A stretch of 64,000 nt of DNA. Source: Bog-756 sp963727075. Lineage in GTDB: Bacteria; Actinomycetota; Acidimicrobiia; Acidimicrobiales; RAAP-2. Shown one piece after another: positions 17,085 to 26,079 of the stretch (position 1 is the first letter of the stretch; each line of letters opens with the position of its first letter). The stretch spans positions 2,445,416-2,509,415 of the forward strand of contig CAVSET010000006.1 in the NCBI GenBank assembly GCA_963727075.1. The letters run 5' to 3'. The notes beneath the pieces were generated by a model that ran no database searches, was not told the DNA's origin, and worked only from the letters and a program-made list of their open reading frames with translations. The translations under genes were made by a program, and so were the position numbers.

Positions 17085-17940
17085 GGCACTGTTGCGTTGA
17101 GCGCGACCCAGCTCGGTCGCAGCAGGGTTCGTGCCTGAGCCGTTGACAGGCGAGGCTGTAGGAGTGAAGCGCCGATACCTCGTTCGACCCGTCCAGCCGC
17201 CGAGGGAAGCGTTCGCCGGATTCAGGTTTCCACCCGAGGTCATCTTGGTCGCCGTGCGCTGGTACCTACGCTACGGACTGTCCTACCGGGATCTGGAGGA
17301 GTTGCTCGCCGAGCGAGGCATCGAGGTCGACTACGTGGCCCTGTTCCGGTGGGTCCAGAGATTCACACCCTTGCTCATCGACGCGGCTAGGCCATGCCGC
17401 CACAGCGTGGGTGGTCACTGGTTCGTTGATGAGACCTACGTGAAGGTCTCGGGGTCGTGGCGGTACGTCTCCCGAGCCGTTGACCAATACGGCCAGGTCA
17501 TCGACGTGTTCGTGTCCAAGAGGCGAGACCTGAACGCTGCGACGATGTTCTTCACTGCGGTTGTTACTGCCCATGGCCAGCCGGCCGAGATCACCACCGA
17601 CCGGGCTCACGCAATGGTCCGTGTGGTCACGGACCTCCTGCCAGCCGCACTGCACGACACCACCCAGTACGCCAACAATCGAGTCGAAGCCGACCACGGG
17701 CGCCTCAAGGCCAGGCTTCGCCCCATGCGGGGCCTCAAACGAGACCGGACCGCGAGCGTCATATTCCGGGGCCATGCCTTCATCCAGAACCTGCGGCGAG
17801 GCCACTACGAACTCGGTATCGATGCACGTCCCGGACTGACCTTGCCGCAGCGTTCGACGAACTCGCGCAGGTGGTCTGAGCGGCAAACCTCACCGAGGCT
17901 GATCAACTCGCGCCCGACGATCAATCAATGCAACAGAGCG
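17085..17940 (+). mobile_element. IS6-family insertion sequence
   Basis: About 856 bp bounded by imperfect inverted repeats: GGCACTGTTGCGTT at 17085 and, on the opposite strand from 17940, CGCTCTGTTGCATTG. These match the GGCACTGTTGCA-type ends of IS6/IS26 elements, and the length is normal for the family. I see no clear 8-bp target duplication. Confidence 0.8.
17131..17879 (+). pseudogene. IS6-family transposase (3' frameshift)
   Basis: The frame contains the IS6 signatures FRFPPEVILVAVRWYLRYGLSYRD, the first catalytic aspartate in HWFVDETYVKV, the second in ITTDRAHAM, and the glutamate in NNRVEADHGRLKARLRPMRG. After GIDARPGLTL the frame runs on, but the neighbouring frame gives AAAFDELAQVV and a stop at 17879, so one base is missing near 17840. 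The DDE core is upstream of the break, so the protein could still work with a longer, wrong tail. Confidence 0.8.
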
Positions 17941-17948
17941 CACCGAGG

Positions 17949-18398
17949 TCACATAGCTCCACTGCCCAGGACGGCATCCACCCGTCGCCGCAAGTCGGCC
18001 TCGGGCAGAGCGCCGACGATACGGTCCGCGACCTTCCCCCCTGACAGGATGAGAAGCGTCGGGATGCTCATGGCCCGATAGCGAGCTGCAGTCTGTTGGG
18101 CAGTATCGACGTTCACCTTCACCACCTTCAATCGACCTGCCCTCTCTACAGACAGATGCTCCACGACAGGAGCCACCATCCGGCACGGTCCGCACCACGG
18201 CGCCCACAGGTCGATCAGGGTAGGAAGGGGCGACTGAACTGCGATGGCTTCGAAGGTCGAATCGTTCGCCTCGACCAGCCAGGGCAGGGCGGCATGACAG
18301 GCGCCGCACTGCGGCAGGCCGCCTGCGGCAGCAGGAACCCGGTTCCGTCGCCCGCATGACGGGCACCGCACCTCATTAGTCACCGATTGACTCACCAT
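17949..18398 (-). CDS. Thioredoxin with N-terminal zinc knuckle (Trx2/TrxC type)
   Basis: 149 residues from MVSQSVTNEVRCPSCG. CPSC and CGAC pairs at the N-terminus make the zinc site of thioredoxin 2; the thioredoxin fold follows with the active site DLWAPWCGPCRMVAPV and the cis-proline in SIPTLLIL. It reduces cytosolic disulfides and in Trx2 proteins the zinc site responds to oxidative stress. The ATG at 18455 is possible but the extension has no matching features. It ends 9 bp from the IS6 right end. Confidence 0.9.
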   Translation of the reverse strand: MVSQSVTNEVRCPSCGRRNRVPAAAGGLPQCGACHAALPWLVEANDSTFEAIAVQSPLPTLIDLWAPWCGPCRMVAPVVEHLSVERAGRLKVVKVNVDTAQQTAARYRAMSIPTLLILSGGKVADRIVGALPEADLRRRVDAVLGSGAM

Positions 18399-18571
18399 GC
18401 GCCATCTTCGCGCCATCATGCCTGCTCGATCACCGGGGATGGCCGGCTCTAGCACTCCCCCGCTGATGAGAAATCGAACTTGGGCGCCGATCCTTACAGA
18501 TCGGCGATGATGTCACCGACTTGAAACCCGGGCAAGACGTGGCCGGCGAGGTGGGGAGACAAGGCGTCGAG

Positions 18572-19079
18572 ATGACCGAGCCACAGCAGCAATCAGACGA
18601 CCAGAAGGACGAGTTGCCTCTCACCGAAGAGGAGTTCCAGGAGATCTACTCCAAGGTCCCCCGACTCACCGTGGAGGTCGTCGTGCAGAGCCGCGGGCAT
18701 CCTCCTCACCAAACGGGCATCCGGGCCATGTTCTGGCCTCTGGCACATTCCAGGAGGCACCGTGCGATTCGGCGAGCCATTGGTGGCCGCAGTCAGCAGG
18801 GTCGCAGTGGTGGAGGTCGGCCTAAGGCTCCAGGCGGGACCGCTTCTGGGCTACATCGAATATCCGAGCCACTACCTGAACGGACTCGACTCGCCCGTCG
18901 GATTGGCATTCCTCTGCCAACTCGGTGAGGCAAGGGGCACGACTTCAGGCGCTGAACGCAAGTGGTTCACGGTCCCACCCGAACCAATGCACGCGGAGCA
19001 AAGAGACTTTCTCTCCGAACACGGCCTGCTCACAGAGGTGAGCAATTCAGGCCAGCCCGAAGATAGCCGTGCGAACTGA
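18572..19079 (+). pseudogene. Nudix hydrolase (frameshifted, atypical box)
   Basis: Begins MTEPQQQSDDQKDELPLTEEEFQEIYSKVPRLTVEVVVQSRG. One extra G near 18697 shifts the frame; corrected, it reads ILLTKRASGPCSGLWHIPGGTVRFGEPLVAAV, a Nudix strand and the GX5E half of the box. The second half is SRVAVVEVGL instead of REUXEEXGU, losing two of the metal-binding glutamates. The rest (GYIEYPSHYLNGLDSPVGLAFLC) is also Nudix-like and ends at 19079. Either a degraded hydrolase or a Nudix-fold binding protein. Confidence 0.7.
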
Positions 19080-19205
19080 CCCCCACAGGCTTCAGCTAGT
19101 CACATTCGGGCCAATCTCAATCCTCTGTGCTGACTTCTCCATCGGGACCTCGGCAGAAGGGTCCTCCGTGTCATCATCGGTCCGACCACGGGCAAACGGT
19201 TGGTG

Positions 19206-19823
19206 CTATTCCGGATTGACCGCCACTCCTCGGGTGAACCAACTCCATGGCTTCGGTCCAACTCCGTAGCGTTGGGCAACGTCGTCGAGCACGAAGCCGG
19301 CGCCGCTAACCAGGGCCACCGGGTCCCGTGTGAGATGGCAGCCATCTGCAACCCGGCGGTGGAGGGGTTCTAAACGACGTTGCCATGCCACCAAGCCCGG
19401 ATCGGGGGCGAGACCATGTTCGAGGAAACGAAACCGGCCCCCGGGGCGAAGCACTCGTTGGACCTCCGCCAGAGCCGCGTCAGGGTCGGGAATGGTGCAC
19501 AGCGAAAAGGTGCAAAGGGCGTCGTCGCAGGAGTCATCAGGAAGCGAAATCGCCTGGCCGTCGAGCCCTACGAGTTCAATAGCAACCTTCGAGCCGCTGA
19601 TTCGTTTCGCGGCGATGCGGTAGGCCGTCGCAGAGGGCTCGACCGCGAAGACCCGTTCAACCTCCGGTGGGTAGTGGTCCACATTGAGACCCGACCCAAA
19701 TCCGATCTCGAGGACTCGTCCCGACATGCCTGAGGCCACCTCAGCACGCCACCGCCGAAGCGCGGGGCTACCGCAGGCTCGATCTACCAGTCGGGGGAGG
19801 ATTCGTTCCCGGTACAGACCCAT
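19206..19823 (-). CDS. Class I SAM-dependent methyltransferase
   Basis: 205 residues from MGLYRERILPRLVDRACG. Motif I is VLEIGFGSGLNVDHY, with the acidic residue after VFAVEPS, motif II SCDDALCTFSLCTIPDP and motif III LRPGGRFRFLEHG. The pattern is that of the UbiE/Methyltransf_11 group acting on small molecules or lipids. The longer reading to 20051 enters the mshC region in another frame and is unlikely. Substrate unknown. Confidence 0.88.
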   Translation of the reverse strand: MGLYRERILPRLVDRACGSPALRRWRAEVASGMSGRVLEIGFGSGLNVDHYPPEVERVFAVEPSATAYRIAAKRISGSKVAIELVGLDGQAISLPDDSCDDALCTFSLCTIPDPDAALAEVQRVLRPGGRFRFLEHGLAPDPGLVAWQRRLEPLHRRVADGCHLTRDPVALVSGAGFVLDDVAQRYGVGPKPWSWFTRGVAVNPE

Positions 19824-19873
19824 GCTGCCAAGATACCGGGGTGACGTCCCAACCCCGGGCGGCCGCCTGCCGA

Positions 19874-21028
19874 TCAGTACCAGGTGGTGGTGTCGCGCAG
19901 ACCCAGAAAGTCGATGACCTCGGCGAGGACCTGACCCCCAGCCTCTTCCACGATGGCAAGGGCATGGGGCACGTCGAGGTTGTCGAGGAGGGCCGTGACC
20001 ACCTCGCGCCGGGCGCCGTCGTGCTCGACCGGACTTGAGCCTCTCGTCCACAAGACGTCTAGTCGTCGAGTCGCGACCTCAAGAGAGTTCTCCTCGAAAT
20101 CCCAGTCGGCATGCCATGGGTTGCGAAGGATCAGGTATCGGATGGCAGCCGCCGGCCAGCGCTGGAGGAGATCATGGACGAAGACAAGGTTCCCGGTCGA
20201 CTTGGCCATCTTCTGCCCGCCGACCATCACCGTGCCGACGTGCATCCAAGAACGGGCAAAAGGCGCCACCCCGGTGAAGGTTTGGGCCATCGACGCCTCA
20301 TAGGCGTGATGAGGGAAACGGAGGTCAGCCCCGCCGCCGTGCAGATCGACGGTGGGGCCAAAGGTGGAGAGGGCCATGGCCGCGCATTCGGCGTGCCAGC
20401 CAGGTCGTCCTTCTCCCCAAGGGCTCGGCCACGCCGGCTCGTCTCCGGAGGAGCGTTGCCAGACGACGACGTCGAGTGGGCTCTCCGCGGTCTCGTCGAC
20501 TCGGACGTCAGGGTGGGCTGTACTTTGACGAAGCAAGGTTTCCGCTTCGCTCGGATCCAGACCTGCGATTTCGCATGCCCGCTCCCCACGAAAATAGACC
20601 GTTCCACCACGTTCATAGGCGGCGCCCCGATCGGCAAGACCCATGGCAAGGGCGATGACATCGTCGACGTAGTCGTGGCTCTTCGGCTCGAAGGCCGGGC
20701 GGCCGATACCGAGATCTGAAGCATCACGCTCGAAACGGTAGGTCTGCTGGGTCGCCAGAGAGAGCCAAGGGACGCCCCGGGACTTCGCTTCGGAGAGGAG
20801 GTGGTCGTCGACGTCGGTCACATTGCGGCACACGTCCACGTGGGCACCGGTCAGGTGCAGGACTCGAGCGGCCATATCGGTCCACACGAACGTGGCCGCG
20901 TGACCCAGGTGGGTCGTGTCGTAAGGGGTGATACCGCAGACGTATACACGTGCCGAGCCGATGATTGGCACCCGCACATTCCCGACCCGGAGGGTCGCTC
21001 CGGCCTCCGTTCCGTCCATCAGTGCCAT
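19874..21028 (-). CDS. mshC: Cysteine:GlcN-Ins ligase (mycothiol biosynthesis)
   Basis: 384 residues from MALMDGTEAGATLRVGN. It is a compact cysteinyl-tRNA-synthetase relative: YVCGITPYDTTHLGHAATFV has the zinc cysteine and the HIGH-type motif THLGHA, WHAECAAMA and PHHAYEAS carry further zinc ligands, and KMAKSTGN is the KMSKS loop. It lacks the long anticodon-binding C-terminus of CysRS, and its length and N-terminus fit MshC, which joins cysteine to glucosaminyl-inositol in the third mycothiol step. A short CysRS is the alternative. Confidence 0.85.
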   Translation of the reverse strand: MALMDGTEAGATLRVGNVRVPIIGSARVYVCGITPYDTTHLGHAATFVWTDMAARVLHLTGAHVDVCRNVTDVDDHLLSEAKSRGVPWLSLATQQTYRFERDASDLGIGRPAFEPKSHDYVDDVIALAMGLADRGAAYERGGTVYFRGERACEIAGLDPSEAETLLRQSTAHPDVRVDETAESPLDVVVWQRSSGDEPAWPSPWGEGRPGWHAECAAMALSTFGPTVDLHGGGADLRFPHHAYEASMAQTFTGVAPFARSWMHVGTVMVGGQKMAKSTGNLVFVHDLLQRWPAAAIRYLILRNPWHADWDFEENSLEVATRRLDVLWTRGSSPVEHDGARREVVTALLDNLDVPHALAIVEEAGGQVLAEVIDFLGLRDTTTWY

Positions 21029-21262
21029 GGTCCTCCTTGTGGATGTGACATGAGCGACGGGACGCCAAGAGCACAAGCCAAAAATACGCTCAATTCGCGC
21101 ATGCCCATGCTCTTATGGTGACGAAATGGGGTAGAGGCGAACAGGGCCCTTCGTCCCGTTCTTGCCCGCATTCGGCTGTTTGAAGTCGTGACTTCAAACA
21201 TGGCCATCGAGTCAAGGCAGTGGTGCTGTAACCCGCTCCAAGCTCTGGCGAAGCGCTGCCTG

Positions 21263-21996
21263 TCAATGCGACACGGCACAACGGTTCGGACCCACCTCCA
21301 GGTGGCGCAGCGTGGGCAGCGGGTCCCTCACTCGCCCCATGTTGATCTCCACGATCTTGGTGTAGTTCGGTGGCCTCTCGACCGAACGGGAAGCGGCCCA
21401 ATCGACGAATGTGGCCTCGTCGAACGAGATGGCGGCGAGGTCCCGGCGCAAGTCACCCAACGATGCCGCTACCGGTTGATCCGGTCGGACGATCACCTCA
21501 TCGCTGTAGTGGCCCGGCAACACCAGGAGTCCGTCGGGCAGGACGAGCAGAGAATCGTGGAGGGATCTGTAAAGGTCATGGGCGAACTCCCGTGCTCGGT
21601 CCGCCAGATCGGGACGACCTACGCTCTCGATAAAGAGGGAGTCGCCGGTGAGGACCGCCCGGTTGTCCACCAGGTAGACCGTGGAACCCCGGGTGTGCCC
21701 GGGAGTGTGCAGGGCCACCACCGAGAAGTCCGTGCCTCCGGGCAGCTCAAATCGATCACCGCCCTCCAGCGGCTCGTATGCGAACTCGAAATGGTCCGCA
21801 GGGTTGAGGTGCAGCAACGCTCCCGTGGTGTCGGCGAGCGCCCGGGCACCGCTCAGGTGGTCCGCATGGAGATGGGTGTCGAAGACACGATCAATGACCC
21901 ATCCGTGCTCGTCGGCAAGACGCAGGTAGACGTCATCGTCAGCCGAGGGGTCGACAACGAAGGCCCGGTCGCCGACCCCTACCAAGTACGAGAGAC
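21263..21996 (-). pseudogene. MBL-fold hydrolase, persulfide-dioxygenase-like, 5' end lost to IS
   Basis: The recognisable protein starts at SLSYLVGVGDRAFVVDPSADD, directly after the IS end at 21997, and runs to a normal stop at 21263. It holds the metal motif THLHADHLSG, HTPGHTRGSTVYLV, LTGDSLFIESVGRPDL and LPGHYSDE, the pattern of ETHE1/glyoxalase-II relatives that oxidise persulfides. The natural N-terminus, perhaps 15-25 residues, is missing. The open frame continues upstream through antisense IS DNA to 22324, so a fused protein could in principle be made. Confidence 0.8.
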
Positions 21997-23169
21997 TGTG
22001 GGTGCCAAGAACCTCATCTGGAACGTTGAACTGGGACTTTCTGCAGACCGCATGTGACCGCGAGAATGGTCCGTGGCCCTCTCGTTTCTCTATCTCGCTT
22101 TCCTCCGGACCATCCAGATCCTCTTTCTGCAGCGGTCCGACGACTCCGATCTGGCCATCGAGGTCGTCATGCTCCGCCACGAGGTGGCGGTCCTCCGTCG
22201 CCAGGTGGCCCGTCCTGCGCTGCAACCCTCGGATCGAGCGCTCCTTGCCGGCCTCAGCCGCCTGATCCCCCGGGCAAAGCTCCATCGGTTCTTCGTCCAG
22301 CCTGACACCCTCCTCCGTTGGCATCGAGAGCTGGTGCGTCGCAAGTGGACCTACCCGAAGCCGTCCGGTCGGCCGAAGATCCCCGCGGGGACAATGCTGG
22401 TGGTGGTTCGTCTAGCCAGGGAGAACCCGACCTGGGGCTATCGGCGGATCCACGGTGAGCTCTCCGTCTTGGGCATCGACCTGGCCCCAGCGAGCGTTTG
22501 GAACATCCTCGAGCGTCACGGCCTCGATCCCTCCCCGCTGAGAACCGGCCCGACGTGGGGTGAGTTCCTGAGAGCCCAGGCCTCAACGATGCTGGCCTGC
22601 GACTTCTTCACCGTCAAGACCGTCCTTCTGCGGACCCTCTATGTCCTGTTCTTCATCGAGCTCGACACCCGGAAGGTCTTCGTAACCGGAGTGACGGCAC
22701 ATCCGACCGATGGTTGGGTCGTCCAGCAGGCCAGAAACCTGTCCGGCGAACTGGCCCAACGTGCACGATTAGCCAGGTCCCTAATCCGGGATCGCGATGC
22801 CAAGTTCACAGCCAGCTTCGACGAAGTCTTCCGCTCCGAGGGCATTCGGATCATTCGCACGCCGATCCGGGCGCCTCGAGCCAACGCGTTTGCGGAGCGT
22901 TTCGTCGGGACGATTCGGAGGGAATGTCTGGATCGGATACTGATACTCGGTCGTCGACATCTCGAGGCCGTAGTCCACGAGTACGTCGAGCACTACAACT
23001 GCCACCGACCTCATCGATCACTCGGTCAGCAACCCCCTCAGGCGAACGGCACGGCTCCGACATTGGAGAGTGTCGACCCTTCACAGCTCAGACCGATCCA
23101 CCGGCTCGGCGGACTGATCCACGAGGATCGCCTGGTCGCTTGACCTGGATGACATTCTTGGCACCCACA
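21997..23169 (+). mobile_element. IS copy A, TGTGGGTGCC-tip family
   Basis: 1,173 bp. Left end TGTGGGTGCCAAGAACCTCA, right end (reverse complement) TGTGGGTGCCAAGAATGTCA. One transposase gene fills the element. No target duplication is obvious: flanks are GAGAC on the left and GCATC on the right. It interrupts the MBL-fold gene. Confidence 0.88.
22073..23143 (+). CDS. Integrase-core (rve) transposase
   Basis: 356 residues, intact. N-terminal coiled/HTH region (MLRHEVAVLRRQVARPALQ), an IS3/IS481-type HTH (NPTWGYRRIHGELSVLGI), then the integrase core: first aspartate in STMLACDFFTVKT, second in SLIRDRDAKFTASF and glutamate in RANAFAERFVGT, followed by EYVEHYNCHRPHRSLGQ and the conserved end GGLIHEDRLVA. 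It should move the flanking TGTGGGTGCC-tipped element. Exact IS family name not assigned. Confidence 0.9.
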   Translation: MALSFLYLAFLRTIQILFLQRSDDSDLAIEVVMLRHEVAVLRRQVARPALQPSDRALLAGLSRLIPRAKLHRFFVQPDTLLRWHRELVRRKWTYPKPSGRPKIPAGTMLVVVRLARENPTWGYRRIHGELSVLGIDLAPASVWNILERHGLDPSPLRTGPTWGEFLRAQASTMLACDFFTVKTVLLRTLYVLFFIELDTRKVFVTGVTAHPTDGWVVQQARNLSGELAQRARLARSLIRDRDAKFTASFDEVFRSEGIRIIRTPIRAPRANAFAERFVGTIRRECLDRILILGRRHLEAVVHEYVEHYNCHRPHRSLGQQPPQANGTAPTLESVDPSQLRPIHRLGGLIHEDRLVA

Positions 23170-23232
23170 GCATCCCCTTATCGACCCAGCCCCGAAGATC
23201 CGATGCGGTCGTTCGTACTGCGATGGAAGTAG

Positions 23233-23823
23233 CTATTCGGCATTCCGGGAAGCGTCCGACATATGGCTCTGGTCATCGTCATTCCTCATCTCATCCCGAA
23301 TCTTGTCGGCCAACGCAGCCACGGGGCCAAGGATTAGATTTCCCGGGGGGGTGTCAGGGGCATGGGGGTGAGGGTGGGTCGGTGCGGCTGACTTTGCCTT
23401 CTCGTACCGTTCACCCATCATCCGGCGCTGCTCGAACGACTTATCGGATTCAATTGCTGGGAAAATGGTCGCTTCCTCCATGGCCGCATGGTCGAGAACC
23501 GAACGCTTGAGAACTGCGAACGCATCGATGAACTCGTCACTGGACAGTTCCATCTTCTCCATGGATGCGAGGAGCTTCTCTGATTCTGCCTGTTCACTGA
23601 TACGTTGGTCGACTGTCTCTTTGGTGGGATTCCCGAGGTGTCGAATGGCCGGATAGACCGCAATCTCTTCGGCTGTTTCGTGTCGAACGAGAGTCTCTCG
23701 GAGATTGCAAAACCAGTCCGCCCGACCACCTGATTCATCGAACACATCCAATAGATGCTCGGCCTGCTGGTGGTCTCGTCTTAGTGAGTCAATGATGTCA
23801 GCTAAGTCGCTCCTGTCAATCAT
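23233..23823 (-). CDS. Hemerythrin HHE-domain protein
   Basis: 196 residues. Two HHE-type helical repeats are visible: RRDHQQAEHLLD and VRHETAEEIAVYPAIRHLG in the first, and SVLDHAAMEEATIFPAIES in the second, giving the histidines and glutamates of a di-iron site. A His/Pro-rich segment (THPHPHAPDTPPGN) leads to the C-terminus. Bacterial proteins of this type bind O2 or NO or take part in iron and redox stress. It stands alone, with about 230 bp of gene-free DNA before the STAS gene. Confidence 0.88.
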   Translation of the reverse strand: MIDRSDLADIIDSLRRDHQQAEHLLDVFDESGGRADWFCNLRETLVRHETAEEIAVYPAIRHLGNPTKETVDQRISEQAESEKLLASMEKMELSSDEFIDAFAVLKRSVLDHAAMEEATIFPAIESDKSFEQRRMMGERYEKAKSAAPTHPHPHAPDTPPGNLILGPVAALADKIRDEMRNDDDQSHMSDASRNAE

Positions 23824-24055
23824 GTTTATTACGTCCTTTCGCTCACCCAGCCTGTTTTCCGAGTTACGAGTATTAACGCCGCCATGTGCCGAAGATACCC
23901 TCTCTCCACCGCTCTAAAACCAATATCCACGTTGGCTCTGCCAAGCGGTCGACGTCCCCCTAATCGGTTGTTCTTTCTTTGAGACTTGCTCCAGAACGGA
24001 AATCTCTCGATGGCGTGAAAGGGTCACCAAGGAGCCTCGCCAATCGCAACAGAAC

Positions 24056-24436
24056 CTAAACCGCTGCACGTCTACAGGGTCGTCGTAGCCGAAGGTCTCT
24101 CGGCGACAGCAGGACATGGGCCAACTTCTGTTCCAAGTGTTCTCGTGCACCGACGACCTTCACCCGTGCTCCGATCGCGCGGATATGGCGGTCCAGTCTG
24201 ACCAACGCACCCAACCCGACCACATCGACCCTTCGCAATGCAGTCAGATCGAGGATGACTTCGTAGCACCGGGAACAGCCGATCTGCTCCATCTGTGCGT
24301 GAAGGGCTGGAACGGACGGCTGGTTAAGTTCGCCGGTCATCCTCAGCACACAGAGCTGTTCATGGGTCGAAAGTTCGACTGTCAACGTCAAATTCGTTTG
24401 GCAATCATTTGAGAGGTCTTCCTCTGTTCGGTTCAT
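24056..24436 (-). CDS. STAS-domain protein (anti-sigma-factor antagonist-like)
   Basis: 126 residues. LCVLRMTGELNQPSVPALHAQMEQ and YEVILDLTALRRVDVVGLGALVRLDRHIRAIGARVKVVG follow the SpoIIAA/STAS fold. The loop that normally carries the phosphorylated serine (DSSGLG) reads DVVGLG, so the classic kinase switch is absent. The C-terminus LRLRRPCRRAAV is basic. It could be a constitutively active antagonist or have a structural role; no anti-sigma kinase gene is adjacent. Confidence 0.85.
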   Translation of the reverse strand: MNRTEEDLSNDCQTNLTLTVELSTHEQLCVLRMTGELNQPSVPALHAQMEQIGCSRCYEVILDLTALRRVDVVGLGALVRLDRHIRAIGARVKVVGAREHLEQKLAHVLLSPRDLRLRRPCRRAAV

Positions 24437-24535
24437 GTCCTGCTCCTATTCCGTTTCGAGCGAACTATCGCCATCTTGCTCCTCTCACCATTCGTGGAGT
24501 CCCTATCGGGCTGTCGCTACTCCGTCACGTGACGA

Positions 24536-25507
24536 CTAGGCGGCTTTCGCCGTGTCCCTTCGAAGGGGCACGAGCAACTCTCGAGCCGAGGTCGTGGCCG
24601 CGGTCGCTTCGCCCTCAAGGAAGCTGGCCTCGAATACACGTTCAGCGCGGTGCTTCGCCATCGGATTCAACCCCATTGCTCGAGCGGTCTTGCGGTTTGG
24701 CTCGAAGCACACGACGTTCTTTCCTGCATTCCGGAGGCCAGCCACCTCGGCTAGAAGCCGGCGGCGAGCCACTCCTCGGAAAGCCATGTCGGCCGGGCCG
24801 AACCCGCCCGACATGGGTGAGATGATGATCACCAGATCGAGATTCAGCTCAGCGAGCAAGTCCGCATTCGTGGGCGAGTAGAGGCCGCCATCGCAATACT
24901 CCGTGTCGTCAACGACCACCGGCGAGAAATGGCTCGGGATCGCACTCGAAGCGGCAACTGCTTGCGGTAAACGAACGGCCGGGCTGTCGTTGCTTCCAAA
25001 GACGACTCGACGCCCATCGGTTCGGCGAGTGGCGCAAATCCAAAGATGCTTGGGCCATGTTCCACTTTCCCAGGCCAGCGGATTTTTGTTCATCAAATCA
25101 AGGAGTGATGCTGGTCCAGACGGGAAAATCGATGCAGCCATGGCCAAGAGATGTGGGGAACGCCGCTCACTGACGGCGTGACGAATCAGCTGAGGGCCTG
25201 GGAGATGCCAAGGCCGAAAAAAGTTCAATACATTGACATCAGGAAGCTGGTTCCGGAAACGGTCGAGCTGGTTCAAGAGTGTCAGCGAGGGATCCCAGTT
25301 ACGCCCTCGCGACCAACAAGCGAGATCGACGGTCGCGACTCCTGTGCGTAACAAAGCCGCCGTGAGTGATCCGGCTGAGGTGCCTACGATGAGATCAGCG
25401 GTACGCGGATCCCACCCAAGGTCGTCCTCAAGTGCCGCCAGAATCCCGGAATGGTAAGCCTGTCCGACAAGCCCCCCGGCGCCGAGTACCAGTCCAACGC
25501 CGGACAT
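24536..25507 (-). CDS. Patatin-like phospholipase
   Basis: 323 residues from MSGVGLVLGAGGLVGQAYHSG, the oxyanion glycine loop at the very start. The nucleophile is in LIVGTSAGSLTAALL (about residue 42) and the catalytic aspartate in DDTEYCDGGLYSPTNADLL (about 205), so the Ser-Asp dyad is complete. Predicted to hydrolyse acyl groups from lipids. The start at 25507 fits the family; longer readings run through non-coding leader. It has a promoter with an operator matching that of the SDR gene 1 kb away. Confidence 0.9.
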   Translation of the reverse strand: MSGVGLVLGAGGLVGQAYHSGILAALEDDLGWDPRTADLIVGTSAGSLTAALLRTGVATVDLACWSRGRNWDPSLTLLNQLDRFRNQLPDVNVLNFFRPWHLPGPQLIRHAVSERRSPHLLAMAASIFPSGPASLLDLMNKNPLAWESGTWPKHLWICATRRTDGRRVVFGSNDSPAVRLPQAVAASSAIPSHFSPVVVDDTEYCDGGLYSPTNADLLAELNLDLVIIISPMSGGFGPADMAFRGVARRRLLAEVAGLRNAGKNVVCFEPNRKTARAMGLNPMAKHRAERVFEASFLEGEATAATTSARELLVPLRRDTAKAA

Positions 25508-25645
25508 CAGGACAACAAACTTTCGGTGGCGGCGTCTCGAAAAAGGGGGTCCCCTCTGAGCGTTCTCGGGATGACGGCAATCGCGGGCGGAGGCAATCTT
25601 GCCCCTTTCTTGCTTGTTGACAGGGCTGACCGTTCGGCGGGGGAC

Positions 25646-25691
25646 CAGCTGCTGAGCAGTACTATTGCACTGTGCATGTAATTTCAAACCT
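25646..25691 (-). promoter_or_regulatory. Patatin promoter with MarR-type operator
   Basis: On the minus strand TTGAAA, 17 bp and TAGTAC form a good promoter; the spacer holds the perfect palindrome TGCACAGTGCA (25666-25676). The 20 bases TGCACAGTGCAATAGTACTG are identical in the SDR promoter at 26605-26624. The leader to the patatin ATG is about 140 nt. Confidence 0.7.
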
Positions 25692-26079
25692 CTCGATTGC
25701 GGGTTCCTAAAAATGTGCGACGAGGTTGCCGGCGACCTGTTGGATGTCGCCGTCATTGCAAATCGGACCCGAGTCGCGCTGGGGAAACCCGGATCCCTTC
25801 TTCGGTGGCGACGAAGTCGTTCTCGCCAGGAGATCGCTTCGCTGCCTTCCCTAGTTCTTCGGGATCGAAAGCTATGCTGCGGCACCGGACCTGCCATGTG
25901 TGACTGAGCCTGTGGGCGTAGAAATGACACTCGCGTGGTCTATCGAAGGTAGTTGTAGGTCATGTTCGCTGGCACCGAGGAACTCGACGGCCGAAGTGCT
26001 TCGCCCTCCTAGTCGTCACCGCCGCTTCAGATGGCGGACGACGGGTGGACTCTCTGCAGGGATTTCGTCTACGGCTGCG
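25692..26079. other. Intergenic stretch, no supported gene
   Basis: About 390 bp between the patatin promoter and the end of the marR gene. Short open frames on both strands have no recognisable features; I see no RNA gene or repeat. Confidence 0.4.

Noticed and set aside
22004..22324. Extended N-terminus of the MBL-fold protein
   Set aside because: These codons are antisense IS sequence, not part of the original gene; listed only as a possible fusion.
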